Origin: Amycolatopsis lexingtonensis
Lineage (GTDB): Bacteria > Actinomycetota > Actinomycetes > Mycobacteriales > Pseudonocardiaceae
Direction of reading: 5' to 3'
Length of the DNA stretch: 64,000 nt
Assembly (NCBI RefSeq): GCF_014873755.1
Contig: NZ_JADBEG010000001.1
Coordinates: 1,242,501-1,306,500 of the forward strand
Under the pieces are notes generated by a model, which was not told the origin of the DNA, did no database searches, and was given only the letters and a program-made list of their open reading frames with translations. How positions within the stretch are numbered: position 1 is the stretch's first letter; each line of letters opens with the position of its first letter. Shown piece after piece: positions 32,835-40,211 of the stretch. The position numbers and the translations under genes were made by a program.

Positions 32835-33356
32835 ATGTCCGAAACCCGATGGCTCAGCGACGACGAGCAGCGCGTCTGGCGTGAGTTCAACGCGGCCACC
32901 CGCATGCTCAGCGCGCACCTCGAAGGCCAGCTGCAGCACGACTCGGGCATGCCGCACACCTACTACGAAGTTCTCGTCTCCCTCTCCGAAGCGCCGGGCC
33001 ACCGGTTGCGGATGAGCGAGCTCGCCGACGCGCGGCAGGCGTCGCGCAGCCGGCTCTCGCACGCCGTCGCGCGGCTGGAGGCCAACGGCTGGGTGCGCCG
33101 GGAGGCCTGCCCGACCGACAAGCGCGGGGCCTGGGCCGTCCTCACCAAGGAGGGCTTCGCCGCGCTCGAGGCGGCCGCGCCCGGGCACGTCGAGGCCGTC
33201 CGCGAGAGCCTCTTCGACCCGCTGACGCCGGAGCAGGTCACCGCCCTCGGGGAGATCAGCGCCGCGATCCGGCAGCGCCTCTCGCCGAAGTGCGCCGCCG
33301 CGCAGGCCGCCGAAGAGGCGCGCGAGCACGAGGGCGAGCTCTCGAAATCGGGCTGA
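32835..33356 (+). CDS. MarR family transcriptional regulator
   Basis: A 173-residue winged-helix protein: YYEVLVSLSEAPGHRLRMSELADARQASRSRLSHAVARLEANGWVRREACPTDKRGAWAVLT is a full MarR core with the DxR wing. It interrupts the thrS-HIT-pgsA-patA-pimA order that is uninterrupted in mycobacteria. The start at 32835 is preceded by a G-rich stretch (GGGGG). A GTTCAACC half-site lies just upstream and matches the dyad at 29387, so autoregulation and control of the nitroreductase are possible. Confidence 0.88.
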   Translation: MSETRWLSDDEQRVWREFNAATRMLSAHLEGQLQHDSGMPHTYYEVLVSLSEAPGHRLRMSELADARQASRSRLSHAVARLEANGWVRREACPTDKRGAWAVLTKEGFAALEAAAPGHVEAVRESLFDPLTPEQVTALGEISAAIRQRLSPKCAAAQAAEEAREHEGELSKSG

Positions 33357-33445
33357 GCCGGGGCGGCGCGTCGGGTTCGCCGAGGCGGGTGGATAGGCTG
33401 CATTCGCCCACCCGACCCTCGTAGCCAGGTGCCTCTGACGAACCG

Positions 33446-34072
33446 ATGCTCAATATCTTCGCGCGTGCCTCCGTTTCCCGCGTCACCGATCCGATCGGCC
33501 AGGCGCTGGTCCGCGCCGGGCTGACCCCGAACGCGATGACCGTGCTCGGCACCGCCGGCGCCGTCGTCTGCGCCCTGGCCTTCTTCCCGAACGGCTACCT
33601 GCTCTGGGGCACCTTCACGGTGTGGGGCTTCGCCATGCTCGACCTGCTCGACGGCGCCATGGCCCGTGCCCGCGGCTACGGCACCCCGTTCGGCGCGGTG
33701 CTCGACGCGACCTGCGACCGGCTGGTCGACGGCGCGCTGTTCGCCGCCATCGCCTGGTGGTGCTTCGTCGTCGACGACAACCACCCGGCCGCCGCCGCGG
33801 CGCTGCTGTGCCTGGTGCTCGCCCAGGTCATCTCCTACGTCAAGGCCCGCGCCGACGCCTCCGGCCTGCCGGTGGACGGCGGGCTCGTCGAACGCGCCGA
33901 ACGGCTGATCATCGCGCTGGTCGGCACCGGCCTGCACGGCTTCGGCATCCCGTACACCGTGGACGTGACGCTCTGGCTGCTGGCCGCCGGCTCCGTCATC
34001 ACCCTGGCGCAGCGCTTCGCGGCCGTGGCGAAGGCGGCCCGTGAGGCGGCCACCGGGGAGCAGCCGGCATGA
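33446..34072 (+). CDS. pgsA: phosphatidylinositol phosphate synthase (CDP-alcohol phosphatidyltransferase)
   Basis: A 208-residue integral membrane enzyme. The signature D-x2-D-G-x2-A-R-x8-G-x3-D-x3-D is complete in DLLDGAMARARGYGTPFGAVLD..D. Several membrane segments surround it. In the M. tuberculosis order this is PgsA1, which makes phosphatidylinositol phosphate from CDP-diacylglycerol and inositol phosphate, the entry to PI and PIM lipids. Its TGA overlaps the patA ATG (ATGA). Confidence 0.92.
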   Translation: MLNIFARASVSRVTDPIGQALVRAGLTPNAMTVLGTAGAVVCALAFFPNGYLLWGTFTVWGFAMLDLLDGAMARARGYGTPFGAVLDATCDRLVDGALFAAIAWWCFVVDDNHPAAAAALLCLVLAQVISYVKARADASGLPVDGGLVERAERLIIALVGTGLHGFGIPYTVDVTLWLLAAGSVITLAQRFAAVAKAAREAATGEQPA

Positions 34073-34986
34073 CCAAGCTGACCGAGCGGCTGAGCGCTTT
34101 CGGCTACGCGGCGGGCTGGCGGCTGGCCGGCTGGCTGCCCGCCGGGTTCGGCGGCACGGTCTTCTCGCTCGGCGCCGACCTCGCCGTTCGCCGCGACGGC
34201 GGGGGCGTGCGGCAGCTGCGCGCCAACCTCGCCCGCGTCGTCCCGCAGGCCGACCCGGTCGAGCTCGACGAGCTGACCCGGCGCGCGATGCGCTCCTACG
34301 CCCGGTACTGGCACGAGACGTTCCGGCTGCCGTCGATGGACCAGAAGGAGGTCAGCGACAAGGTCGCGGCCTCCATCACCGGCGTCGAGAACCTCGACGC
34401 GGCGCTCGCCGAGGGCAACGGCGCGGTGATGGCGCTGCCGCACAGCGGCAACTGGGACATCGCCGGCGTGTGGCTGGCCGACTACCTCGGCGGGTTCACC
34501 ACCGTCGCCGAACGCCTCAAGCCCGAGTCGCTCTACCGCCGGTTCGTCGAGTACCGCGAGTCGCTCGGCTTCGAGATCGTGCCGCTGACCGGGGACAGCT
34601 CGGCGATGCGCGTGCTGCTGAAGCGGCTGCGCGAGAACAAGGCCGTGTGCCTGGTCGGCGACCGCGACCTGACCACCAGCGGCATCCCGGTCAAGTTCTT
34701 CGGCGAGCAGGCGCGATTCCCGGGCGGGCCGGCGCGGCTGGCCGCCACGACCGGCGCGGCGCTGATCCCGGCCGGCTGCTGGTTCACCGAGGACGGCTGG
34801 CAGATCCGGCTGCACCCGCGCATCCGCGTCACCGCGCGCGCCGAGGTCCCGGCCGCCACGCAGGCGCTGGCCGACATCTTCGCCGGCGACATCGCCGCGC
34901 ACCCGGCCGACTGGCACATGCTGCAGAAGTTCTGGCCCGCCGACCTCGAGGCCGGCGAACGGGTCAGCCTCGAAGAAGCGAGCTGA
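34069..34986 (+). CDS. patA: phosphatidylinositol mannoside acyltransferase
   Basis: A 305-residue lysophospholipid-acyltransferase-like protein of the LpxL/HtrB superfamily. The catalytic HxxxxD motif is HSGNWD near residue 124, and later GDRDLTTSGIPVKFFG lines the acyl-acceptor site. In mycobacteria PatA (Rv2611c) adds palmitate to PIM1 and PIM2. Position between pgsA and pimA supports this. It overlaps pgsA by 4 bases and is 3 bases from pimA. Confidence 0.92.
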   Translation: MTKLTERLSAFGYAAGWRLAGWLPAGFGGTVFSLGADLAVRRDGGGVRQLRANLARVVPQADPVELDELTRRAMRSYARYWHETFRLPSMDQKEVSDKVAASITGVENLDAALAEGNGAVMALPHSGNWDIAGVWLADYLGGFTTVAERLKPESLYRRFVEYRESLGFEIVPLTGDSSAMRVLLKRLRENKAVCLVGDRDLTTSGIPVKFFGEQARFPGGPARLAATTGAALIPAGCWFTEDGWQIRLHPRIRVTARAEVPAATQALADIFAGDIAAHPADWHMLQKFWPADLEAGERVSLEEAS

Positions 34987-34989
34987 GGC

Positions 34990-36150
34990 GTGGCCGCGCG
35001 CCCGATGCGGGTCGGGATCGTCTGCCCCTACTCGTTCGACGTGCCCGGCGGGGTCCAGGGCCACGTGATCGACCTGACGAAGGCGCTGCTCGTCCGCGGG
35101 CACCAGGTCTCCGTGCTCGCCCCCGCCGACGACGACGCCGACCTGCCGGAGTTCGTGCACCCGGCGGGCAAGGCGCTCGGCATCCCGTACAACGGCTCGG
35201 TCGCGCGGCTGCAGTTCGGCCCGGTGTCCTACGCCCGGGTGCGGCGCTGGATCCGCGACGGCGACTTCGACGTCCTGCACCTGCACGAACCCGCCGCGCC
35301 GAGCCTGTCCCTGCTGGCACTGCTGATCGCCGACGGCCCGATCGTGGCGACGTTCCACACCGCGACCACCCGCTCGCGGACGCTGTCGGCCTTCCAGCCG
35401 GTGCTGCGGCCGCTGCTGGAGAAGATCACCGCGCGGATCGCGGTGTCCGCGCTGGCCCGCCGGGTCCAGGTCGAGCACGCGGGCGGCGACGCCGTGGAGA
35501 TCCCCAACGGCGTCGACGTCGAGTTCTTCTCCTCGGCGACGCCGCTGCCGGGCTACCCGCGGGCCGGCGGCACGGTCGGGTTCGTGGGCCGCTTCGGCGA
35601 GCCGCGCAAGGGCATGGGCGTGCTGCTGGAGGCGCTGCGCCGGATCCTGCCGGAGTTCGAAGACCTGCGGCTGGTCGTCGTCGGCCGCGGTGACGAGGAC
35701 CAGCTGCGCCGCGACGCCGGACCTGAGCTGGCGCCGCACCTGGAGCTGCTCGGGCAGGCCGACGACGTCGTCAAGGCGCAGGCGCTGCGCAGCGTCGACG
35801 TCTACTGCGCGCCCAACACCGGCGGCGAGAGCTTCGGGATGATCCTGACCGAGGCGATGGCGGCGGGCACGGCGGTGCTCGCCAGCGACCTCGACTCGTT
35901 CCGGCGGGTACTCGACGACGGCCACGCCGGGCTGCTCGTCGCGACCGGTGACCCCGAGGCGCTCGCGGACGGGCTGCGCGAGATGCTCGGCGACCCGGCG
36001 CGCCGGGCGTCCCTGGCCGCCGCGGCGGGGGAGCACGTGACGGTGTTCGACTGGTCGGTGGTGGCCACCCAGGTGCTGCGGGTCTACGAGACGGCGATCG
36101 CCGCCGACCCGCGGCGGGTCGCGGCGCCGGAGCGGGAGCCTGCTCGGTGA
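34990..36150 (+). CDS. pimA: phosphatidylinositol alpha-mannosyltransferase
   Basis: A 386-residue GT4 glycosyltransferase that adds the first mannose to phosphatidylinositol from GDP-mannose on the cytoplasmic side of the membrane. Landmarks are VGIVCPYSFDVPGGVQGHV at the N-terminus, the NGVDV loop, GFVGRFGEPRKGM, and APNTGGESFGMILTEAMAAG with the E-x7-E motif. The GTG at 34990 gives a 5-residue extension over the ATG at 35005, where mycobacterial PimA begins, so either start may be used. The stop overlaps the next GTG. Confidence 0.94.
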   Translation: MAARPMRVGIVCPYSFDVPGGVQGHVIDLTKALLVRGHQVSVLAPADDDADLPEFVHPAGKALGIPYNGSVARLQFGPVSYARVRRWIRDGDFDVLHLHEPAAPSLSLLALLIADGPIVATFHTATTRSRTLSAFQPVLRPLLEKITARIAVSALARRVQVEHAGGDAVEIPNGVDVEFFSSATPLPGYPRAGGTVGFVGRFGEPRKGMGVLLEALRRILPEFEDLRLVVVGRGDEDQLRRDAGPELAPHLELLGQADDVVKAQALRSVDVYCAPNTGGESFGMILTEAMAAGTAVLASDLDSFRRVLDDGHAGLLVATGDPEALADGLREMLGDPARRASLAAAAGEHVTVFDWSVVATQVLRVYETAIAADPRRVAAPEREPAR

Positions 36151-36629
36151 GCGTGCTCGGCTGGCTGCTTCCCCTGCTGGCGCTGGTCGTCGTGCTGGGC
36201 GGGCTCTTCCTGGTGGCGACGGCGAACCGGCTCGACCGGCTGCACGTCCGGATGGACGCCGGCTGGGCCGCCCTCGACGCGGCGCTGGCCCGCCGGGCGG
36301 TGGTCGCCCGCGCGGTCGCGGTGGTGCTGGGCGACACCGAGCTGCGGACGTCGGCCGAACGCGCCGAAGCGGCGCCGCGCGCGGACCGCGAGGCCGAAGA
36401 AGGCGACCTGACGCTGCAGCTGAGCCGCGTCGACCGGACGGGCCTGCCCGCCGAGCTGGCCGAAGAGCTGAACGACGCCGAGCACCGGGTGGTGATCGCC
36501 CGCCGCGTCCACAACGACGCCGTCCGCGACACGCTGCGCCTGCGGCGGCGGCGGAAGGTGCGGTACTTCCGGCTGGCGGGCACCGCGCCGCTGCCGGAGT
36601 ACTTCGAGTTCGCCGAACCGGAGGTCTGA
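36147..36629 (+). CDS. LemA-like membrane protein
   Basis: A 160-residue protein. One N-terminal membrane helix (residues 3-25) is followed by a long helical region with VATANRLDRLHVRMDAGWAALDAALARRAVV...EHRVVIARRVHNDAV, which has the LemA pattern. In mycobacteria the position after pimA is held by a Nudix protein instead. The GTG start overlaps the pimA TGA (GTGA). The function of LemA-like proteins is unknown. Confidence 0.6.
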   Translation: MSVLGWLLPLLALVVVLGGLFLVATANRLDRLHVRMDAGWAALDAALARRAVVARAVAVVLGDTELRTSAERAEAAPRADREAEEGDLTLQLSRVDRTGLPAELAEELNDAEHRVVIARRVHNDAVRDTLRLRRRRKVRYFRLAGTAPLPEYFEFAEPEV

Positions 36630-36630
36630 C

Positions 36631-36900
36631 GTGTGGTGGGTGGTCGTCGAAGAACAGCGCGGCGGCGGGGACGCCCGCGCCTGGAACGTCACCAAGACGA
36701 AGCCGGCGGGCGGCGACCGCGAACACGCCGACGAGGTGGCGCGACGGCTCGCGTTCGAGCACCAGCCGGTGCACCCGTCGGCGGTCAAGGAGCGCAAGGT
36801 GCTGCGGGTCGGTGACGGCTACCTGGTGATCGCGACCGGGCGCACCCAGACGTTCCACTTCCGCGTGACGCTCGGCGAGACCGTGACGGCCCCCGAATGA
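36631..36900 (+). CDS. WWVVVEE small protein, first of three tandem paralogues
   Basis: An 89-residue hypothetical protein starting MWWVVVEEQRGGGDARAW. A central stretch rich in acidic and alanine residues is followed by HPSAVKERKVLRVGDGYLVIATGRTQTFHFRV. GGAGG 6 bases before the GTG at 36631 supports the start. It is predicted soluble and mostly beta and helical, without metal ligands. It shares conserved blocks with the next two genes. I do not recognise the family. Confidence 0.75.
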   Translation: MWWVVVEEQRGGGDARAWNVTKTKPAGGDREHADEVARRLAFEHQPVHPSAVKERKVLRVGDGYLVIATGRTQTFHFRVTLGETVTAPE

Positions 36901-37154
36901 GCTGGTGGGTGGTCGTCGAGGAGCAGCGCGGCATGGGGGACAGCCGGACCTGGTCGCTGTCGGAGACGTTTCCGCACGCCGACCGGGAGAGCGCCGAGGC
37001 CGACGCGCTGCGCCTCGCGCGGGAGTACCAGCCCGCCTACCCGTGGTCGCCGAAGTCGCGGAAGGTCCTGCGCGGGCCCGGCGGGTACCTCGTCATCGTC
37101 GAGGGCCGGACTTCGACGTTCCACTTCCGGCTGAGCGTGCTCGAAGAGATCTGA
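36897..37154 (+). CDS. WWVVVEE small protein, second of three tandem paralogues
   Basis: An 85-residue protein, MSWWVVVEEQRGMGDSRTW..., that ends FHFRLSVLEEI. The blocks WWVVVEEQRG-x-GD-x-R-x-W, the YQPAYPWSPKSRKVLR region and GYLVIVEGRTSTFHFR align with both neighbours. It overlaps the first copy by 4 bases (ATGA), so they are co-translated. Function unknown. Confidence 0.75.
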   Translation: MSWWVVVEEQRGMGDSRTWSLSETFPHADRESAEADALRLAREYQPAYPWSPKSRKVLRGPGGYLVIVEGRTSTFHFRLSVLEEI

Positions 37155-37186
37155 AACCACCGCGGGCGCGGCCGCGTCGGAGCGGC

Positions 37187-37456
37187 ATGGCGTCGACGTG
37201 GTGGGTGGTCATCGAAGAGCAGGGCGGCATGGGCGACGGCCGGGGGTGGGGCGTCGCCGACGCGGCGGGGTACGCCGACCGCGACACGGCGTTCGGCGAG
37301 GCGTACCTGCTGGCCAAGCAGCACCGGCCGCCGCGGCCGTCGTCGCCTCAGAAGCGGGTGGTGCTGCGCGTGACCGACGGGTACCTGGTGCTGGTGAAGG
37401 GCAAGACGGACGTGTGGCAGTTCCGCGTGACGGTGGGCGAACAGGGCGGTGGCTGA
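37187..37456 (+). CDS. WWVVVEE small protein, third of three tandem paralogues
   Basis: An 89-residue protein, MASTWWVVIEEQGGMGDGRGW..., ending VWQFRVTVGEQGGG. It keeps the same blocks as the two preceding copies (WWVVIEEQ, GDGRGW, PSSPQKRVVLR, GYLVLVKGKT, QFRV) but is the most divergent. It starts 32 bases after the second copy. Function unknown. Confidence 0.72.
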   Translation: MASTWWVVIEEQGGMGDGRGWGVADAAGYADRDTAFGEAYLLAKQHRPPRPSSPQKRVVLRVTDGYLVLVKGKTDVWQFRVTVGEQGGG

Positions 37457-37468
37457 CACACTGGCGCC

Positions 37469-37972
37469 ATGAGCGAGACCTGCGACGTCGCCCACGGCAA
37501 GGCGGAAGCGGACCCCGGTGTGCGGACCCTGGTGGCGGTGTTCGCGTCGCCGGTTTCGCGGTACCTGCTGAAGTTCGCCCGCGACCTCGGTTACCACGTG
37601 GCGCTGTTCGAGCCGGACGCCGCCCGCGCCACCGACGTGCCCGACGGCATCGAGGCGGCCACGACGCTGCCGCCGCTCGACGTGTCGGCGGACGTCGTCG
37701 TCACCGACCACCACCGGCCCGAGCTCGGCGAGGTGCTGAAGGCGGCGCTCGGCGGGAACCCGCGCTGGATCGGGGTGCTCGGCAACCCGCGGCACCCCGG
37801 TCCGCACGCGGCCGCGTTGCAGGGGCTGGGCGTGCCCGAGTCCGACATCGCCCGCGTGCACCGGCCGGTCGGGCTGAACATCGGCTCGCGCACGCCGCCG
37901 GAGATCGCCATCGCGACGCTCGCCGGCCTGCTGGCCGACCGCAACGGCCGCCCGGGCGGCTTCGACTTCTGA
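37469..37972 (+). CDS. XdhC/CoxI-like Rossmann-domain protein
   Basis: A 167-residue protein matching the C-terminal domain of XdhC/CoxI. There is a Rossmann-type nucleotide-binding region and the family's RPVGLNIGSRTPPEIAIATLAGLLA motif (usual GLDIG-x-R-TPEEIA-x-x-I-A). XdhC proteins sulfurate and insert the molybdenum cofactor into xanthine-dehydrogenase-family enzymes. The N-terminal XdhC domain is missing. The nearest molybdenum enzyme is 28 kb away at 6506-9959. The start MSETCDV lies 12 bases after the third WWVVVEE gene. Confidence 0.75.
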   Translation: MSETCDVAHGKAEADPGVRTLVAVFASPVSRYLLKFARDLGYHVALFEPDAARATDVPDGIEAATTLPPLDVSADVVVTDHHRPELGEVLKAALGGNPRWIGVLGNPRHPGPHAAALQGLGVPESDIARVHRPVGLNIGSRTPPEIAIATLAGLLADRNGRPGGFDF

Positions 37973-37973
37973 C

Positions 37974-40082
37974 CTAGTGGACCGCCATCCCTTCCGGCAT
38001 CGGCTCGAAGCGGGCGTGGCGGCGGGTGAACGTCGCCGTGCCCGACGTCATCGAGCGCAGGTCGATCAGGTACCGCACCAGTTCCGTGGCCGGGACCTCC
38101 GCGCGGATCACCGTCCGGCCGCCGTCGCCGGCCTCGGTGCCCAGCACCCGGCCGCGCCGGGACGACAGGTCGCCCAGCACCGTGCCGAGGTGCTCGTCCG
38201 GGAGCCGGATCGCCACCTCCTCCAGCGGCTCGAGCATCGTGATGTGCCCGTTCGCCGCCGCCTCCCGCAGGGCCAGCGCGCCGGCCGTCTGGAACGCCGC
38301 GTCCGAGGAGTCGACGCTGTGCGCCTTGCCGTCGACCAGCGTCACCTTGACGTCGACCACCGGGTGCCCGTCGGCCAGCCCGCGCTGCAGCTGGGCGCGC
38401 ACGCCCTTCTCCACGCTCGGGATGAACTGGTGGGGCACCGAACCGCCGACGACCTTGTCGACGAACTGGAACCCGCCGCCGCGCGGGAGCGGCTCGACCT
38501 CGATGTCGCACACGGCGAACTGGCCGTGCCCGCCGGACTGCTTGACGTGCCGCCCGTGTCCCTTGGCCGGCTTGCTGAACGTCGAGCGCAGGCTGATCTT
38601 CACCGGTTCGGTGTCGACGTCGGCGCCGCCCGCCCGCAGCCGCGAGAGCACGACGTCGGCGTGGGCCTCGCCCATGCACCACAGCACCAGCTGGGCGGTC
38701 TCGGCGTTGCGGTCCAGCCGCAGCGTCGGGTCGCCGGCGACCAGGCGGGAGAGGTTGCGGGCGAGGGTGTCCTCGTCGCTGCGGGTCTTCGCGACCACCG
38801 CCACCGGCAGCAGCGGCTCCGGCATCGCCCACGGCTCCATCAGCAGCGGGTCGTCGGGCGAGGAGACGGTGTCGCCGGTTTCCGCCGAGCCGACCTTGGT
38901 CAGTGCGCACAGGTCGCCCGCGACGCAGTAGGGCACTTCCCGCAGGTTCGCGCCGAGCGGGGAGTAGAGGTGCGCGACGCGCTCGTCGGCGTCGTGGTCC
39001 TCGTGGCCGCGTTCGGCGAGGCCGTGCCCGGACACGTGCACCGGGCGCTCGGGGCGCAGCGTCCCGGAGAACACCCGGACCAGTGACACCCGGCCGACGT
39101 AGGAGTCGACCGCCGTCCGGACGACCTCCGCGGCGAGGGGGCCCGCGGGGTCGGCGGTGAGGGCGGCGTGTGTCCCGCCGTCCGGCGTGGTGACGTCGGG
39201 CGGCCGGTGCTCCAGCGGCGAGGGGAACGCGCGGACGATGCCGTCGAGCACCTCCATCAGGCCGACCCCGCTGGTGGAGCACACCGGGATGACCGGGTGG
39301 AACGACCCGCGCGCGACGGCGGTTTCGAGGTCGGAGATCAGGGTGTCCTCGGCGATCTCCTCCCCGGCGAGGTACCGGTCCATCAGGGACTCGTCCTCGC
39401 TCTCGGCGATGATCCCTTCGATCAGCTCGTTGCGGGCCTCGGCCATCCGCTCGAGCTCCGCCGGGTCCGGCTCGCCGACCCGGGGCGGGGGCCCGCCGGA
39501 GTAGTCGAAGTACCGCTGGGTGATCAGCCCGACGAGGCCGTTGCCCGCGGGCAGGTACAGCGGCAGCACGCCGTCGCCGAACGCGGCCCGGCAGGCGGCG
39601 ATCTCGGCCATCGCGTCGGCCCGGTGGTGGTCGAGCCGGGAGACGACGACCGCGCGCGGCATCCCGACCGCGGCGCACTCCTCCCACACGGCGACCGTCG
39701 CCGCGTCGACACCCTCGGCGGCGCAGACGACGAACAGCGCCGCGTCGGCGGCGCGCAGCCCGGCCCGCAGCTCCCCGACGAAGTCGGCGTACCCCGGCGT
39801 GTCGATCAGGTTGATCTTGTGACCCTGGTGCAGCACCGGCGCGACGGAGAGGCCGACCGAGCGCTGCTGGCGGACCGCCGCGGGGTCGTGGTCGCACACC
39901 GTGGTCCCGTCGACGACCGAGCCCGCGCGCGACACCGTGCCGGAGGCGGCGAGGAGGGCCTCGGTGAGGGTGGTCTTCCCCGAACCGGACGGGCCGACGA
40001 GCACGACGTTGCGCACCTTCGCGGGGTCGTCCACAGCGACGGCGGCCCCGGTGTCGGCGTTCTTGGCTTGTTTGTCTGCCAT
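37974..40082 (-). CDS. fusA2: elongation factor G-like protein (EF-G2/FusA2 type)
   Basis: A 702-residue EF-G paralogue similar in length to M. tuberculosis FusA2. The G1 P-loop is GPSGSGKTT. The switch I region reads DHDPAAVRQQRSVGLSV instead of the invariant ERGITI. G3 is DTPGYADF, and the G4 motif is SRLD in place of NKxD. Domain III-V hallmarks remain (KPAKGHGRHVKQSGGHGQF, SSDAAFQTAGALALREAA). The altered G motifs suggest changed guanine-nucleotide specificity or a non-translocating role. It converges with the XdhC-like gene with no gap and is divergent from the BBE gene. Confidence 0.88.
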   Translation of the reverse strand: MADKQAKNADTGAAVAVDDPAKVRNVVLVGPSGSGKTTLTEALLAASGTVSRAGSVVDGTTVCDHDPAAVRQQRSVGLSVAPVLHQGHKINLIDTPGYADFVGELRAGLRAADAALFVVCAAEGVDAATVAVWEECAAVGMPRAVVVSRLDHHRADAMAEIAACRAAFGDGVLPLYLPAGNGLVGLITQRYFDYSGGPPPRVGEPDPAELERMAEARNELIEGIIAESEDESLMDRYLAGEEIAEDTLISDLETAVARGSFHPVIPVCSTSGVGLMEVLDGIVRAFPSPLEHRPPDVTTPDGGTHAALTADPAGPLAAEVVRTAVDSYVGRVSLVRVFSGTLRPERPVHVSGHGLAERGHEDHDADERVAHLYSPLGANLREVPYCVAGDLCALTKVGSAETGDTVSSPDDPLLMEPWAMPEPLLPVAVVAKTRSDEDTLARNLSRLVAGDPTLRLDRNAETAQLVLWCMGEAHADVVLSRLRAGGADVDTEPVKISLRSTFSKPAKGHGRHVKQSGGHGQFAVCDIEVEPLPRGGGFQFVDKVVGGSVPHQFIPSVEKGVRAQLQRGLADGHPVVDVKVTLVDGKAHSVDSSDAAFQTAGALALREAAANGHITMLEPLEEVAIRLPDEHLGTVLGDLSSRRGRVLGTEAGDGGRTVIRAEVPATELVRYLIDLRSMTSGTATFTRRHARFEPMPEGMAVH

Positions 40083-40211
40083 GACGACTCCTCGGCGAAC
40101 GGCTGGTGTACGGGATGTGTCCTCGATCACACACCCGCTACCCTGGTCACGGCAAGGCAGGGCTCCCGGGACCAGCCGAATGCCCGGGGGACACGGGGCA
40201 GGGGGAGTGAC

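Noticed and set aside
33835..36858. A 1007-codon antisense reading frame over pgsA-patA-pimA
   Set aside because: Composition-driven open frame in high-GC DNA; low-complexity Arg/Ala/Gly-rich translation with no domain, opposite to well-identified genes.
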